In this document: piece after piece, positions 16,520 to 24,830 of the stretch | Numbering within the stretch: the stretch's first letter is position 1 | How the letters are laid out: the number at the start of each line of letters is the position of its first letter | From: G965220825 sp965220825 | GTDB lineage: Bacteria > Pseudomonadota > Alphaproteobacteria > UBA828 | DNA length: 64,000 nucleotides | Direction of reading: 5' to 3' | NCBI GenBank assembly: GCA_965220825.1 | Contig: OZ244839.1 | Location: forward strand, 868,001-932,000 | Notes under the pieces: generated by a model | Database searches by the model: none | What the model saw: the letters and a program-made list of their open reading frames with translations, nothing else | What the model was told of the DNA's origin: nothing | Made by a program: the position numbers and the translations under genes

Positions 16520-16996
16520 GTGGTGGTGGTTGCGATCGCCGGCCGCACGGCGGAGCGGGACGCGCTGACAGCGGGCCTGGTCGAGGCGCTGGCATCGCGC
16601 GGGCGGCGCGTCGCCGTGCTCGCCGCGAGTCCGGGCCCCCTTCGGATCGACCGGCCGGGAAAGGACAGCGAGCGCCACGGTGCGGCGGGCGCGCGCGAGG
16701 TGCTGGCTGTCGCGGACACCCACTGGGCGCGGATCCGCCGCATGGCCGTGCCGGCCGCACCGCGCCTCGCCGATGCGCTCCCTCTGGTGCCGGACGCCGA
16801 GGTGGTGCTCGCGCTCGGCTTCGCCGGCGAATGCCGGGCCCGCCTCGATATCGAAGACGCAAGCGCCGGCGGGCGCACGGCATTGGTGCACCTCAGCGGT
16901 GCGGACGTGCCACGCGGGGGGTTTCTCCTTGACAAGCCGCAGGCTATCGCCGATTTGATCGAGAGCCTGCCTGAGGAACCACCGTGCCATGGCTAG
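16520..16996 (+). CDS. MobB-like protein lacking the P-loop
   Basis: 158 aa, GTG start. It aligns by eye to MobB, the GTP-binding adaptor of molybdopterin-dinucleotide synthesis: VVVAIAGR at the start, LASRGRRVAVL, and the MobB signature IDRPGKDSERHGAAGAREVL are all present. But the Walker A loop, normally GxSGSGKTTL, reads GRTAERDALTAGL, with neither the Gly-Lys-Thr nor the spacing, so nucleotide binding as in MobB is unlikely. The frame is intact and overlaps coxD by 8 bases in an operon, so it is probably functional in another capacity, for example as a scaffold for cofactor insertion (inference). Confidence 0.65.
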   Translation: MVVVAIAGRTAERDALTAGLVEALASRGRRVAVLAASPGPLRIDRPGKDSERHGAAGAREVLAVADTHWARIRRMAVPAAPRLADALPLVPDAEVVLALGFAGECRARLDIEDASAGGRTALVHLSGADVPRGGFLLDKPQAIADLIESLPEEPPCHG

Positions 16997-17915
16997 CGAG
17001 CCGCTTCCCGCATCCGTCGAAGAAACGCTCGCGCTGCTCTCCGCAGGCGACTATGTCGCAGATCGCAGTCTCGCCACCACGCTCTTCGTCGCCTTCCGCC
17101 TGAACCGCCCGCTCTTCCTCGAGGGCGAGGCCGGCGTCGGCAAGACGGAGCTCGCCAAGGTGCTTGCGGAGCGCCTCGGGCGCCGCCTGCTGCGGCTCCA
17201 ATGCTACGAAGGGCTCGATATTTCGTCCGCCGTCTACGAATGGGACTACTCGCGGCAGATGATCGAGATCCGCCTCTCCGAGGCCATGGGGGACCGGGAT
17301 CGGGAGACTCTCGCCGACGACATCTTCTCGGAGCGGTTCCTGATCAGCCGCCCGCTGTTGGAGGCGCTCCGACCCACCGACGGCGGCCCGCCGGTTCTGC
17401 TGATCGACGAACTCGACCGCGCGGACGAGCCTTTCGAAGCCTTCTTGCTGGAAGTGCTGGCCGACTACCAGATCACGATCCCCGAGATCGGCACCATCAG
17501 GGCCGCCGCACCTCCCGTCGTCCTGATCACCTCCAACCGCACGCGCGAGATCCACGACGCGCTCAAGCGCCGCTGCCTCTATCACTGGATCGACTATCCG
17601 GACGCCGCGCGCGAGCGCGCGATCCTGCGCGTGCGCGTGCCCGAGGCGGATACGGGGCTCGCGGCGGACGTGGTGGCTTTCGTCCAGGCGATCCGCGAGG
17701 TGGATTGCTTCAAGCTGCCGGGCGTCGCCGAAAGCATCGATTGGCTGCGCGCGCTCACCGAACTCGGCGAGACCCGGCTGGAGCCCGCGACGGTCGAGCA
17801 GACCCTCGGCATCCTTCTGAAATATCAGGACGATATCGAAAAGATCCGTGACGGCGAGCTGCAACGCATACTCGCCGATATCCGGGACGCGACGGCCGCT
17901 GCCGCGGCCGGCTGA
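16989..17915 (+). CDS. coxD: CoxD-like MoxR-family AAA+ ATPase
   Basis: 308-aa MoxR-type AAA+ ATPase of the CoxD group, chaperones proposed to mature the CuMo or Mo site of CoxMSL-type hydroxylases. Walker A GEAGVGKTE lies at residues 46-54, Walker B is VLLIDELDRADEPFEAFL, sensor 1 is VVLITSNRTREI, and an arginine-finger region KRRCLYHWIDYP follows. MoxR proteins usually act with a VWA-domain partner (CoxE), but no such gene is present next to it. The start overlaps the MobB-like gene, and 62 bases separate it from the XdhC genes. Confidence 0.9.
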   Translation: MASEPLPASVEETLALLSAGDYVADRSLATTLFVAFRLNRPLFLEGEAGVGKTELAKVLAERLGRRLLRLQCYEGLDISSAVYEWDYSRQMIEIRLSEAMGDRDRETLADDIFSERFLISRPLLEALRPTDGGPPVLLIDELDRADEPFEAFLLEVLADYQITIPEIGTIRAAAPPVVLITSNRTREIHDALKRRCLYHWIDYPDAARERAILRVRVPEADTGLAADVVAFVQAIREVDCFKLPGVAESIDWLRALTELGETRLEPATVEQTLGILLKYQDDIEKIRDGELQRILADIRDATAAAAAG

Positions 17916-17977
17916 ACCCCACCCCGCCAGCGGCAGGGAATCGCGCGAAACGGGACGGGAAAAGGCGAGGAACCGGA

Positions 17978-18301
17978 ATGAACGAGCGCCCGGAAGACAC
18001 CCTCGGCACCGCCGCACGCTGGCGCGACGAAGGCCGCGAGGTGGCGCTCGCCACCGTGGTCGCCACCTGGGGCTCTTCCCCGCGCCCCGTCGGCAGCCAA
18101 CTGGTGGTGGACGGCGAGAACCGCTTCGAAGGCTCCGTATCCGGCGGCTGTATCGAAGGCGCGGTGATCCAGGAAGCCAGGGAAGTGATGGCGAGCGGAA
18201 GGCCGCGGGTTCTGGAATTCGGCGTCTCGGACGAGCAGGCCTGGGAGGTGGGGCTCGCTTGCGGCGGCACTGTGCGCGTATTCGTCGAGCGCGTCACGTG
18301 A
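17978..18301 (+). CDS. XdhC/CoxI N-terminal-domain protein
   Basis: 107 aa, covering only the N-terminal XdhC/CoxI domain: VALATVVATWGSSPRPVGSQ and the conserved Cys motif VSGGCIEGAV are present, followed by CGGTVRVFVE. XdhC-type proteins bind and insert sulfurated molybdenum cofactor into xanthine-dehydrogenase-family enzymes. The matching C-terminal Rossmann domain is the next gene, 10 bases downstream in another frame, so a normally single polypeptide is here two, a known variant in Cox-type clusters. A good purine-rich site (GGCGAGGAACCGGA) precedes the ATG. Confidence 0.88.
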   Translation: MNERPEDTLGTAARWRDEGREVALATVVATWGSSPRPVGSQLVVDGENRFEGSVSGGCIEGAVIQEAREVMASGRPRVLEFGVSDEQAWEVGLACGGTVRVFVERVT

Positions 18302-18311
18302 GCGCGAAACC

Positions 18312-19031
18312 ATGGAGCGCGCCCTCCTCGACCAGCTGAACCGGGACCGCGCGGCAAAGCGCGGCGTGGCCGTGGTCACGGCGCTGGAGGACGGCGCGCA
18401 AACACTGGTCTATGAGAGCGGCGAATGCGCCGGCCACGCACCGTCCTCTCAAGTCGCCGCACGCGCCCGTGAAGCGATCGCCGCCGACCGCAGCGAATCC
18501 CTCGAGGATGCGGGCCGAACCTATTTTGTTCACGTCCACAACCCGCCCCTCCGAATGGCGGTCGTGGGCGCGGTCCACATCACCCAGGCGCTCGCATCGA
18601 TCGCCGAGACCGCGGGTTACGCCGCAACGGTGATCGACCCGCGCCGCGCCTTCGCGGACGCCGCTCGCTTCCCCTCCGTCGAAGTTTCCACCGAATGGCC
18701 GGACGACGCGCTCGAGCGTCTGGCGCCCGACCGCCGGACCGCCATCGTGACGCTCACCCACGACCCCAAGATCGACGATCCGGCACTGGAGTTCGCCCTG
18801 CGCGCGCCCGTCTTCTATATCGGCGCGCTGGGCAGCCGGAGAACCCACGGCAAGCGGCTCGAACGGCTGCGCGAAAAGGGCTTCAGCGAAACCGCGCTGG
18901 CCCGTATCCGCGCGCCCGTTGGCCTCGATATCGGGGCGAAATCGCCGGCCGAGATCGCCATCGCCATCATGGCGGAGATCACCCAGGCCCGCCGCGCGCC
19001 GACCGGCCCCGACCGGAGCGCTGGACCGTGA
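18312..19031 (+). CDS. XdhC/CoxI C-terminal Rossmann-domain protein
   Basis: 239 aa with a short N-terminal region (LLDQLNRDRAAKRGVAVVT) and the XdhC Rossmann domain: VVGAVHITQALASIAETAGY replaces the usual GGGHVG-type opening, then VIDPRRAFADAARFP, LTHDPKIDDPAL and YIGALGSRRTHGKRL. The end, GLDIGAKSPAEIAIAIMAEI, is the family's cofactor-associated motif. Works with the preceding N-terminal half as the cofactor-insertion chaperone. Its TGA overlaps the GTG of the molybdenum-cofactor fusion gene by four bases. Confidence 0.88.
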   Translation: MERALLDQLNRDRAAKRGVAVVTALEDGAQTLVYESGECAGHAPSSQVAARAREAIAADRSESLEDAGRTYFVHVHNPPLRMAVVGAVHITQALASIAETAGYAATVIDPRRAFADAARFPSVEVSTEWPDDALERLAPDRRTAIVTLTHDPKIDDPALEFALRAPVFYIGALGSRRTHGKRLERLREKGFSETALARIRAPVGLDIGAKSPAEIAIAIMAEITQARRAPTGPDRSAGP

Positions 19032-20680
19032 AGTTCGGCCAAGTCCCGGTCGAGCGCGCGGAGGGCCTGATCCTTGCCCACCGCGTCCACCTGCCGGGCG
19101 GTGCGCTGAAGAAGGGGCGGGTTCTCTCGGCGAGCGATGTTGCGGCACTCAAGGAGGCCAAGATCGAGGCTGTCTCCGGCGCCAGGCTCGATGCCCGCGA
19201 TGTCGCCGAAGACGAGGCGGCCGAACAGGTCGCCACCGCAGTCCGCGGGCCCGGACTGGGCCTCGGCAAGGCGTTCACCGGGCGCTGCAACCTTTACGCC
19301 GAGGCCCGCGGCCTCACCGTCGTCGACGCCGCGCGGGTGGATCGGATCAACCTGCTGGACGAATCCATGACGCTTGGCACCGTGCCCGCCTTCACGCTCG
19401 TGGAGCCGGGGCAGATGGTGGCGACCGTGAAGGTCATCCCCTTTGCAGCGCCGCGCCAGGTGGTGGAGGGCTGTGTCGGGATCGCGGCCGACGGGGACCC
19501 GGTCCTCCGCATCGCCCCGCTCGGCGCACGCACCGTCGGGCTGATCCAGACCCGTCTTCCGGGCATCCGCGAGAACGTGCTGGATTCCACCACGGGCGCC
19601 GTCGCCACGCGACTCGCACATCTCGATGCGAAACTCGCGGCGGAAACCCGCTGCGGGCACGAACAGAGCGAAGTCGCCGGGGCCATCGGCCGGCTCCATG
19701 GGCGGGGCTGCGATACCATCCTGATCGCCGGTGCGTCCGCCATCGTTGACCGGCGCGACGTCGTCCCTGCAGCGGTGACCGAAGCGGGTGGTGTCATCGA
19801 CCATTTCGGAATGCCGGTGGACCCCGGCAATCTGCTGCTGCTCGCCCGCTTGGGCCAAACACGCGTCCTGGGGCTCCCCGGATGCGCACGCTCGCTCAAG
19901 CTCAACGGTTTCGACTGGGTGCTGCAGCGCCTATTCGCGGGCCTCGACGTGACGTCGACGGACATCATGCGCATGGGCGCCGGCGGGCTCCTTATGGAAA
20001 TCCCGAGCCGCCCGCTCCCCCGAGACCGCGCTTCGCCCAAGAGCGCGCCGGCCGAGGCGGCCACGACCACAACCCGCCCGCCCCGCGTCGCGGCGATAAT
20101 CCTTGCCGCGGGGCAATCGCGCCGCATGGGCGCGCGCAACAAGCTGCTGGTCGAGGTGGACGGCGAGCCCATGGTCCGCCGCGTCGCCGCCGCCGCGCTC
20201 GCATCCCGCGCCGATCCGGTGATCGCGGTGACGGGGCATGAGACGGAGCAGGTGGAAGCCGCACTGGCCGGCCTTGAGGTCGCGACAGCGTATAACCCGG
20301 ATTATGCCGAAGGCATGAGCAGCTCCCTGAAGCGCGGCCTCGACGCTCTCAATCCCGCGCCCGACGGGATCGTGATCTGCCTGGGCGACATGCCGCGCAC
20401 CGATGCCGCGGTCATCGACCGGCTCATCGCCGCCTTCGATCCTGCCGGCGGAAAGGCCATCGGAGTCCCCGCATGGCGCGGCAAGCGCGGCAACCCGGTA
20501 CTGTGGGCCGCGCGCTACTTCGACGACATACGGCAACTGGCCGGCGATGTCGGCGCCAAGCACCTGATCGGCGACCATGCGGATGCGGTTTACGAAGTCG
20601 AGAGCCCCGACCCTTCCGTGACCGTCGATGTGGACACGCCGGAGGCGCTCGAAGACTTCCTCCGCACCACCGCCGGCTGA
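19028..20680 (+). CDS. MoeA-like MoCF domain fused to MocA-like nucleotidyltransferase
   Basis: 550-aa two-domain protein. Residues 1 to about 335 are a molybdopterin-binding MoCF/MoeA-like region (GRVLSASDVAALKEAKIEAV, CDTILIAGASAIVDRRDV, GMPVDPGNLLLLARLG). After a Pro/Ala/Thr linker, residues from about 355 are a MobA/MocA-type transferase: AAIILAAGQSRRMGARNKLL, the acidic CLGDMPRTDAAVI and VTVDVDTPEALEDF. MocA makes the cytosine dinucleotide form of molybdenum cofactor used by xanthine-dehydrogenase-family enzymes, which fits the XdhC and CoxD neighbours. Start is GTG 19028 overlapping the XdhC stop. Confidence 0.87.
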   Translation: MKFGQVPVERAEGLILAHRVHLPGGALKKGRVLSASDVAALKEAKIEAVSGARLDARDVAEDEAAEQVATAVRGPGLGLGKAFTGRCNLYAEARGLTVVDAARVDRINLLDESMTLGTVPAFTLVEPGQMVATVKVIPFAAPRQVVEGCVGIAADGDPVLRIAPLGARTVGLIQTRLPGIRENVLDSTTGAVATRLAHLDAKLAAETRCGHEQSEVAGAIGRLHGRGCDTILIAGASAIVDRRDVVPAAVTEAGGVIDHFGMPVDPGNLLLLARLGQTRVLGLPGCARSLKLNGFDWVLQRLFAGLDVTSTDIMRMGAGGLLMEIPSRPLPRDRASPKSAPAEAATTTTRPPRVAAIILAAGQSRRMGARNKLLVEVDGEPMVRRVAAAALASRADPVIAVTGHETEQVEAALAGLEVATAYNPDYAEGMSSSLKRGLDALNPAPDGIVICLGDMPRTDAAVIDRLIAAFDPAGGKAIGVPAWRGKRGNPVLWAARYFDDIRQLAGDVGAKHLIGDHADAVYEVESPDPSVTVDVDTPEALEDFLRTTAG

Positions 20681-20687
20681 CCACCGC

Positions 20688-21812
20688 GTGCCTGACGAGC
20701 CCTTCCTGCTCACGCCCGGCCCGCTGACCACGCGGGCTGAAACCCGCGCCGCAATGGAACGCGATTGGGGCTCCCGGGACCCCGCCTTCATCGCGCTCAC
20801 CGCGCGGGTGCGGGAGCGGCTGCTCGCGCTCTGCAACACGCCGGAGGGCTTCGCATGCATACCGATGCAGGGAAGCGGCACCTTCGCCGTGGAAGCCCAG
20901 CTCGGAACGCTCGTTCCGCGCGACGGCAAGCTGCTGATCCTTGCCAACGGCGTCTATGGCCGGCGCATGGCCGCGCTCTGCGAACGCATGGGGCGTGCCC
21001 ATGACGTGCTGGACATCCCCGAGGATGAACGACACACGCCGCAGGCACTTTCCGCCCGGCTCGCCGCCGACCCCGCAATCGGGGACGTGGCGCTGGTCCA
21101 CTGCGAAACCACCACCGGCATCCTGAACCCGCTCCCGGAGCTTGCCGCCGCCGTCGCCGAAGAAGGCCGCCGCCTGCACCTGGACGCCATGAGTTCCTTT
21201 GGCGCCATCCCCATCGATCTGGGACGGTTGCCGCTTTCGAGCCTCTCCGCATCGGCCAACAAATGCCTTGAAGGCGTGCCGGGCGTGGGCTTCGTCATCG
21301 CCCGCGCGGACCATCTGAAGACGTCCCGAAAAAACGCCCATTCGGTGAGCCTCGATCTCCACGCGCAATGGGAGGGCCTGCAGGCGAACGGCCAGTGGCG
21401 TTTCACCCCGCCGACCCATGTGGTCGCCGCATTGGATCGAGCGCTCGATGCGCTGGACGAAGAAGGCGGGGTCGCCGGCCGCTTCGCGCGCTACCGGGAC
21501 AACTGCCTCACCCTGGTGCGCGGGATGCGCGACCTCGGCTTCCATACGCTGCTGGAGGACAGCCTGCAGGCGCCGATCATCGTGACCTTCCTCGCCCCCG
21601 CCGATCCGGCCTACGACTTCGAGGCCTTCTACGACCGGCTGGCGCGCCGGGGGTTCCTGATCTATCCGGGCAAGCTCGCGGCGGCGGAGAGTTTTCGCGT
21701 GGGCTGCATCGGCGCCTTCGGCGCGGACAAGGTCCTCTGCTTCATCGACGCTGTCGGCGCCGTGCTCCGCGAGATGGGCGTTGCTGATCCGGCGCCTCGC
21801 CTTCAGGCGTAA
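20688..21812 (+). CDS. phnW: 2-aminoethylphosphonate-pyruvate aminotransferase family protein
   Basis: 374-aa class V PLP aminotransferase matching the PhnW family along its whole length: LLTPGPLTT at the start, DWGSRDPAF, QGSGTFAVEA, HCETTTGILNPL, DAMSSFGAIPID, the PLP lysine in SANKCLEGVPG, and QWRFTPPTHVV. PhnW converts 2-aminoethylphosphonate to phosphonoacetaldehyde. No phnX, phnY or phosphonate transporter gene is near; instead it follows the molybdenum-cofactor fusion gene by 7 bases, so the natural substrate may differ. GTG start at 20688. Its last 71 bases overlap the convergent ABC-like gene. Confidence 0.87.
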   Translation: MPDEPFLLTPGPLTTRAETRAAMERDWGSRDPAFIALTARVRERLLALCNTPEGFACIPMQGSGTFAVEAQLGTLVPRDGKLLILANGVYGRRMAALCERMGRAHDVLDIPEDERHTPQALSARLAADPAIGDVALVHCETTTGILNPLPELAAAVAEEGRRLHLDAMSSFGAIPIDLGRLPLSSLSASANKCLEGVPGVGFVIARADHLKTSRKNAHSVSLDLHAQWEGLQANGQWRFTPPTHVVAALDRALDALDEEGGVAGRFARYRDNCLTLVRGMRDLGFHTLLEDSLQAPIIVTFLAPADPAYDFEAFYDRLARRGFLIYPGKLAAAESFRVGCIGAFGADKVLCFIDAVGAVLREMGVADPAPRLQA

Positions 21813-22740
21813 CGGCGAGCCGGCCCTTTTCGTCGAACAGGTAGCAACGCTCCGGCGGCCAGACGGCAGCGCCCTCCTCCTCGCGCATATCCTCCGGCCA
21901 GATGCCAAGCGTGGCGCGGGTGCCCGCGAGGTCTCTCAGCGCCACGGCGTGGGGAAGCGTGACCTCACTTCCGTCCTTGAGGGTCAGCACGACGCCCGTC
22001 TCGCCGCACGCCGTCACCTCTGCGGAGCGGAGCTTCGCACCCAGCAGGCGTGCGGCGCGGCGGTTGACCGGCTGCTCGACGAGGCGTGCCGGGCTTCCCA
22101 TTTGCAGCTTGCGCCCCTTGTGGAGGACGACGATCCAGTCGGCGAGCGCGCGGGCCTCCTCGCCCCGGTCCGTCGCATAGACCACGGTGCGCTCGAATTC
22201 GTCCCTGAGGCGCCGCATCTCCGTGAGTGCCAGATCGACGATTTTCGGGCTGTCGTCGTCGGGCCGTTCGAAGAGATAGACCGCCGGATCGCGCACAAGG
22301 GCGCGCGCGAGACCGATCTGGTAGGCCTGCTGGGCGGTGAGCTTCCGGGGTCTGAGTTCGAGGAGGTCCGTCAGTCCGAAATGCTCCGCGACCGCCGCGA
22401 CACGCTCCTCGATGGTCGCCCTGTCGAAGCGGGCGAGCCGCAACGGATAGGCGATGTTCTCATAGGCCGACTTGTGGGGCATCAACGCCGCGGTCCGGAA
22501 GACGGTCGCCGCGCTCCGGGCGTTCCCACGGGCGTGAGAGACATCCTCGTCGTCGATGAAGATTTCGCCCTCGTGATGCTTGTCGATGCCGGCGACGACC
22601 TTCAGCGCGGCGAGGCGCCCCGATTCGTCGTCGCCCAGAAGGGCCGTGATGCGCCCCCGCGGCGCCCGCAGGCTGAGCCCGTCCAGCACCGCGGTGCGGC
22701 GGTCCCAGCGAACGACCTTGCGAATCTCCAGCCCGGCCAT
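21742..22740 (-). CDS. ABC-ATPase-like protein with all catalytic motifs lost
   Basis: 332 aa with the complete architecture of a MalK/UgpC-type ABC ATPase, including the C-terminal TOBE-like region (AVALRDLAGTRATLGIWPED), and no transporter partner. Every catalytic motif is altered: Walker A reads GDDESGRLA (residues 36-44, Lys to Arg and Ser/Thr to Leu), the Q-loop glutamine is R82, the signature is LTAQQA (134-139), Walker B ends FERP with the catalytic Glu replaced by Arg159, and the switch His is D191. The frame is open and hydrophobic core positions look normal, so it is unlikely to be simple decay. Last gene of a leftward operon, 12 bases after the oxidoreductase gene. Confidence 0.8.
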   Translation of the reverse strand: MAGLEIRKVVRWDRRTAVLDGLSLRAPRGRITALLGDDESGRLAALKVVAGIDKHHEGEIFIDDEDVSHARGNARSAATVFRTAALMPHKSAYENIAYPLRLARFDRATIEERVAAVAEHFGLTDLLELRPRKLTAQQAYQIGLARALVRDPAVYLFERPDDDSPKIVDLALTEMRRLRDEFERTVVYATDRGEEARALADWIVVLHKGRKLQMGSPARLVEQPVNRRAARLLGAKLRSAEVTACGETGVVLTLKDGSEVTLPHAVALRDLAGTRATLGIWPEDMREEEGAAVWPPERCYLFDEKGRLAVTPEGEAPDQQRPSRGARRRQRR

Positions 22741-22751
22741 ACCCCGCCCCC

Positions 22752-23798
22752 CTACACCTCGAGCACGATCTTGCCGAAAAAATCCCGGCTGGCGAGAAGC
22801 CCGTGGGCCGCGCCCATCTCCGCCAGAGGAAAGATCTTGGCGATCACCGGCTTGAGCTTACCCTGGGCCACCAGGCGCAGAACCTCGCTGTTGGTGGATT
22901 TCGGGGCGAAGTGACAGCTCGTCATGGTGATCTGCTTGCGGAAGAACTCGATCATGTCGAGCTCGACCCTCTCGCCCGCATGGGCGCCGCAGGTGGCGAG
23001 CCGCCCATTGAGCGCAAGCGCATCCAGGCTCTGCTGGAGCACTGCACCGCCCACCATCTCGATGCAGACATCGACACCGCGCCCGTCGGTGAGATCCCGC
23101 ACCGCGTCGCCGATGGCGGCGGTCCGGTTGTAGTTGATCGTCTCATCGGCACCGAGCTGGCGGGCGCGAGCCAGCTTCTCGTCGGAGCCGGCGGTGGCGA
23201 TTACGCGGGCGCCGGCCAGACGGGCGCACTGGATCGCAGCCGAGCCCACACCGCTGCCGGCGGCATTGACCAGAACGTCCTCGCCCTGGCGGACCTGCGC
23301 CTTCTTCACCACCAGCTCCCACGCCGTGGCGAAGGCGACCTGGGCGGCCGCTGCGTCCAGCGCCGAAAGGCCATCCGGGATGCGGATGACATTCTGTTGC
23401 GAGACCTTCACGAACTCGGCGTAGGTGCCCCAGCGCGTCACGCCCAGCTTGTCGAAATCGAGGCAGATATTGTCCATCCCGAGGGCGCAGTTGCAGACCT
23501 TGTGGCGGCAGCTCCCCGAGGTGATGGTGAGGAAGGGCATCACCCGGTCGCCGGGGCGGAACGCGGTGACGGCCGCGCCGACCTCGGAGATGGTGCCCGC
23601 ACCTTCGACACCCAGGATATGCGGCATATCGAGCTTCAGATAGCCGGAGATTCCACCGCGCACGTCCAGGTCGAAGTGATTGAGGCCCACGGCCTCCAGC
23701 GCGATCAGCACGTCGTTCGGCCCGATGGCGGGCGTCGCGACGTCCTCGTAGACGAGTTCCTCGGGCCCGCCGTGACGATGAATGACGACCGCCTTCAT
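22752..23798 (-). CDS. Zinc-type alcohol dehydrogenase/quinone oxidoreductase (MDR family)
   Basis: 348-aa medium-chain dehydrogenase/reductase. N-terminal GroES-like domain: MKAVVIHRHGGPEELVYEDV, GLNHFDLDVRGG and HILGVEGAGTISEVG. The central Rossmann domain has VLVNAAGSGVGSAAIQCARL for NAD(P) binding. A cysteine cluster (SCRHKVCNCALGMDNIC) sits where structural zinc is bound in the alcohol dehydrogenase branch, though the catalytic zinc Cys is replaced by asparagine (LNHFD), as in quinone-reductase-type members. The ATG at 23798 with an upstream GGTGGG is preferred to one eight codons earlier. Specific substrate unknown. Confidence 0.85.
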   Translation of the reverse strand: MKAVVIHRHGGPEELVYEDVATPAIGPNDVLIALEAVGLNHFDLDVRGGISGYLKLDMPHILGVEGAGTISEVGAAVTAFRPGDRVMPFLTITSGSCRHKVCNCALGMDNICLDFDKLGVTRWGTYAEFVKVSQQNVIRIPDGLSALDAAAAQVAFATAWELVVKKAQVRQGEDVLVNAAGSGVGSAAIQCARLAGARVIATAGSDEKLARARQLGADETINYNRTAAIGDAVRDLTDGRGVDVCIEMVGGAVLQQSLDALALNGRLATCGAHAGERVELDMIEFFRKQITMTSCHFAPKSTNSEVLRLVAQGKLKPVIAKIFPLAEMGAAHGLLASRDFFGKIVLEV

Positions 23799-23844
23799 GG
23801 GAAGAGCCCACCTTTCGCGCACGCCCCGGCCGCTGCGACGCGGT

Positions 23845-24672
23845 TCATGCCGCCACCAGCCGCGCGGTCTGGCGCTCGAGCGGCGTTTCGCGCATCACCG
23901 CCGCCATGTCGGGCGCATCGTCCGGCGCAAAGGGCGAGAGGCGGCGGCCGGTGAACCAGACCTCGAGCCCGTCCTCCCGGAAGGGATAGGGGTCGAGCCC
24001 ATAGGCGCCGTCGCCCAGCGGGCGCACCCGGACCGATACATCCTCGCCCGGGCCGCGCGGGACATTCGCGAAGACGCTCTCCCCACGGGCTTCCGGGTGG
24101 GTGCAGTTGAAGTAGAGCGCGAAGGTATCGAAGAACTGCAAGGCCTTGTAGTTGGCAAAGAGGTGTTCCTGCTCCACCCAGGGGGCGGTCTCCGGATCCG
24201 CTCTGAGCACGCCGGTGAGCCGCTCCTGCCGCTGGCGCTCGGTATCGAGCATGGTCTCCGCGGCAAGGCGGTGCTCCTCCGGCACGATGTCGATCAGCAC
24301 CTTGTCCGAAAGCCCATAGCGCCCATTGTAGAGCCCCCAGATGTGCATGCTGTCCAGCAAGCCGCAATAGGCGTGGTGCGCCTCGTTATATTCGGGAGAG
24401 CGGCAACCGGTGAGCGTGATGATGGGAATGGGAGTCTCCACCAAGTTGTAAGGGAGGCCCGTCGCCGGATCCAGCGGCGGGTTGTCGTCCAGGTCCCGCC
24501 AACCCTTGTCGTGCCAGCGGCAGGTGTAGAGAAAATGCGCCCGGGGCTCCGGGACGGCGAACCCCTCATTGCCGAACGTTTCCGCGAACTGGCCCACGAG
24601 CTGGAGATGCTCTTCCAGCTTGATGGCGAGCCGGGCGCCTTCGCTCGGATCCGCCGCGCTCTGGATGATCAT
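23845..24672 (-). CDS. DUF3891 family protein
   Basis: 275 aa, probably the DUF3891 family: an N-terminal KLEEHLQLVGQFAETFGNE helix, then a histidine- and aspartate-rich core including RWHDKGWRDLDDNPPLDP, HHAYCGLLDSMHIWG and the PWVEQEHLFANYKALQFFD segment. The paired His-Asp motifs (WHDKGW) resemble HD-domain metal sites, so a metal-dependent hydrolase is plausible, but the family has no established activity known to me. No signal peptide. It sits between a deacetylase-fold hydrolase gene and the oxidoreductase gene, same strand, 46 bases from the latter. Confidence 0.62.
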   Translation of the reverse strand: MIIQSAADPSEGARLAIKLEEHLQLVGQFAETFGNEGFAVPEPRAHFLYTCRWHDKGWRDLDDNPPLDPATGLPYNLVETPIPIITLTGCRSPEYNEAHHAYCGLLDSMHIWGLYNGRYGLSDKVLIDIVPEEHRLAAETMLDTERQRQERLTGVLRADPETAPWVEQEHLFANYKALQFFDTFALYFNCTHPEARGESVFANVPRGPGEDVSVRVRPLGDGAYGLDPYPFREDGLEVWFTGRRLSPFAPDDAPDMAAVMRETPLERQTARLVAA

Positions 24673-24830
24673 GGCGTCCTCCCTTGCGCGCCGCCCCGCC
24701 GCCGGACGTTGCGACGAGGCGTATCAAGGCCGCACAGGAAACCATCTCCGGCCCGTGCGAGGCAAGGCCGGCGCAAGCCAATGTAGCGAAACCCGCCCGA
24801 GACTGCGGAAATTCCCCGTAGCCGACCGCC

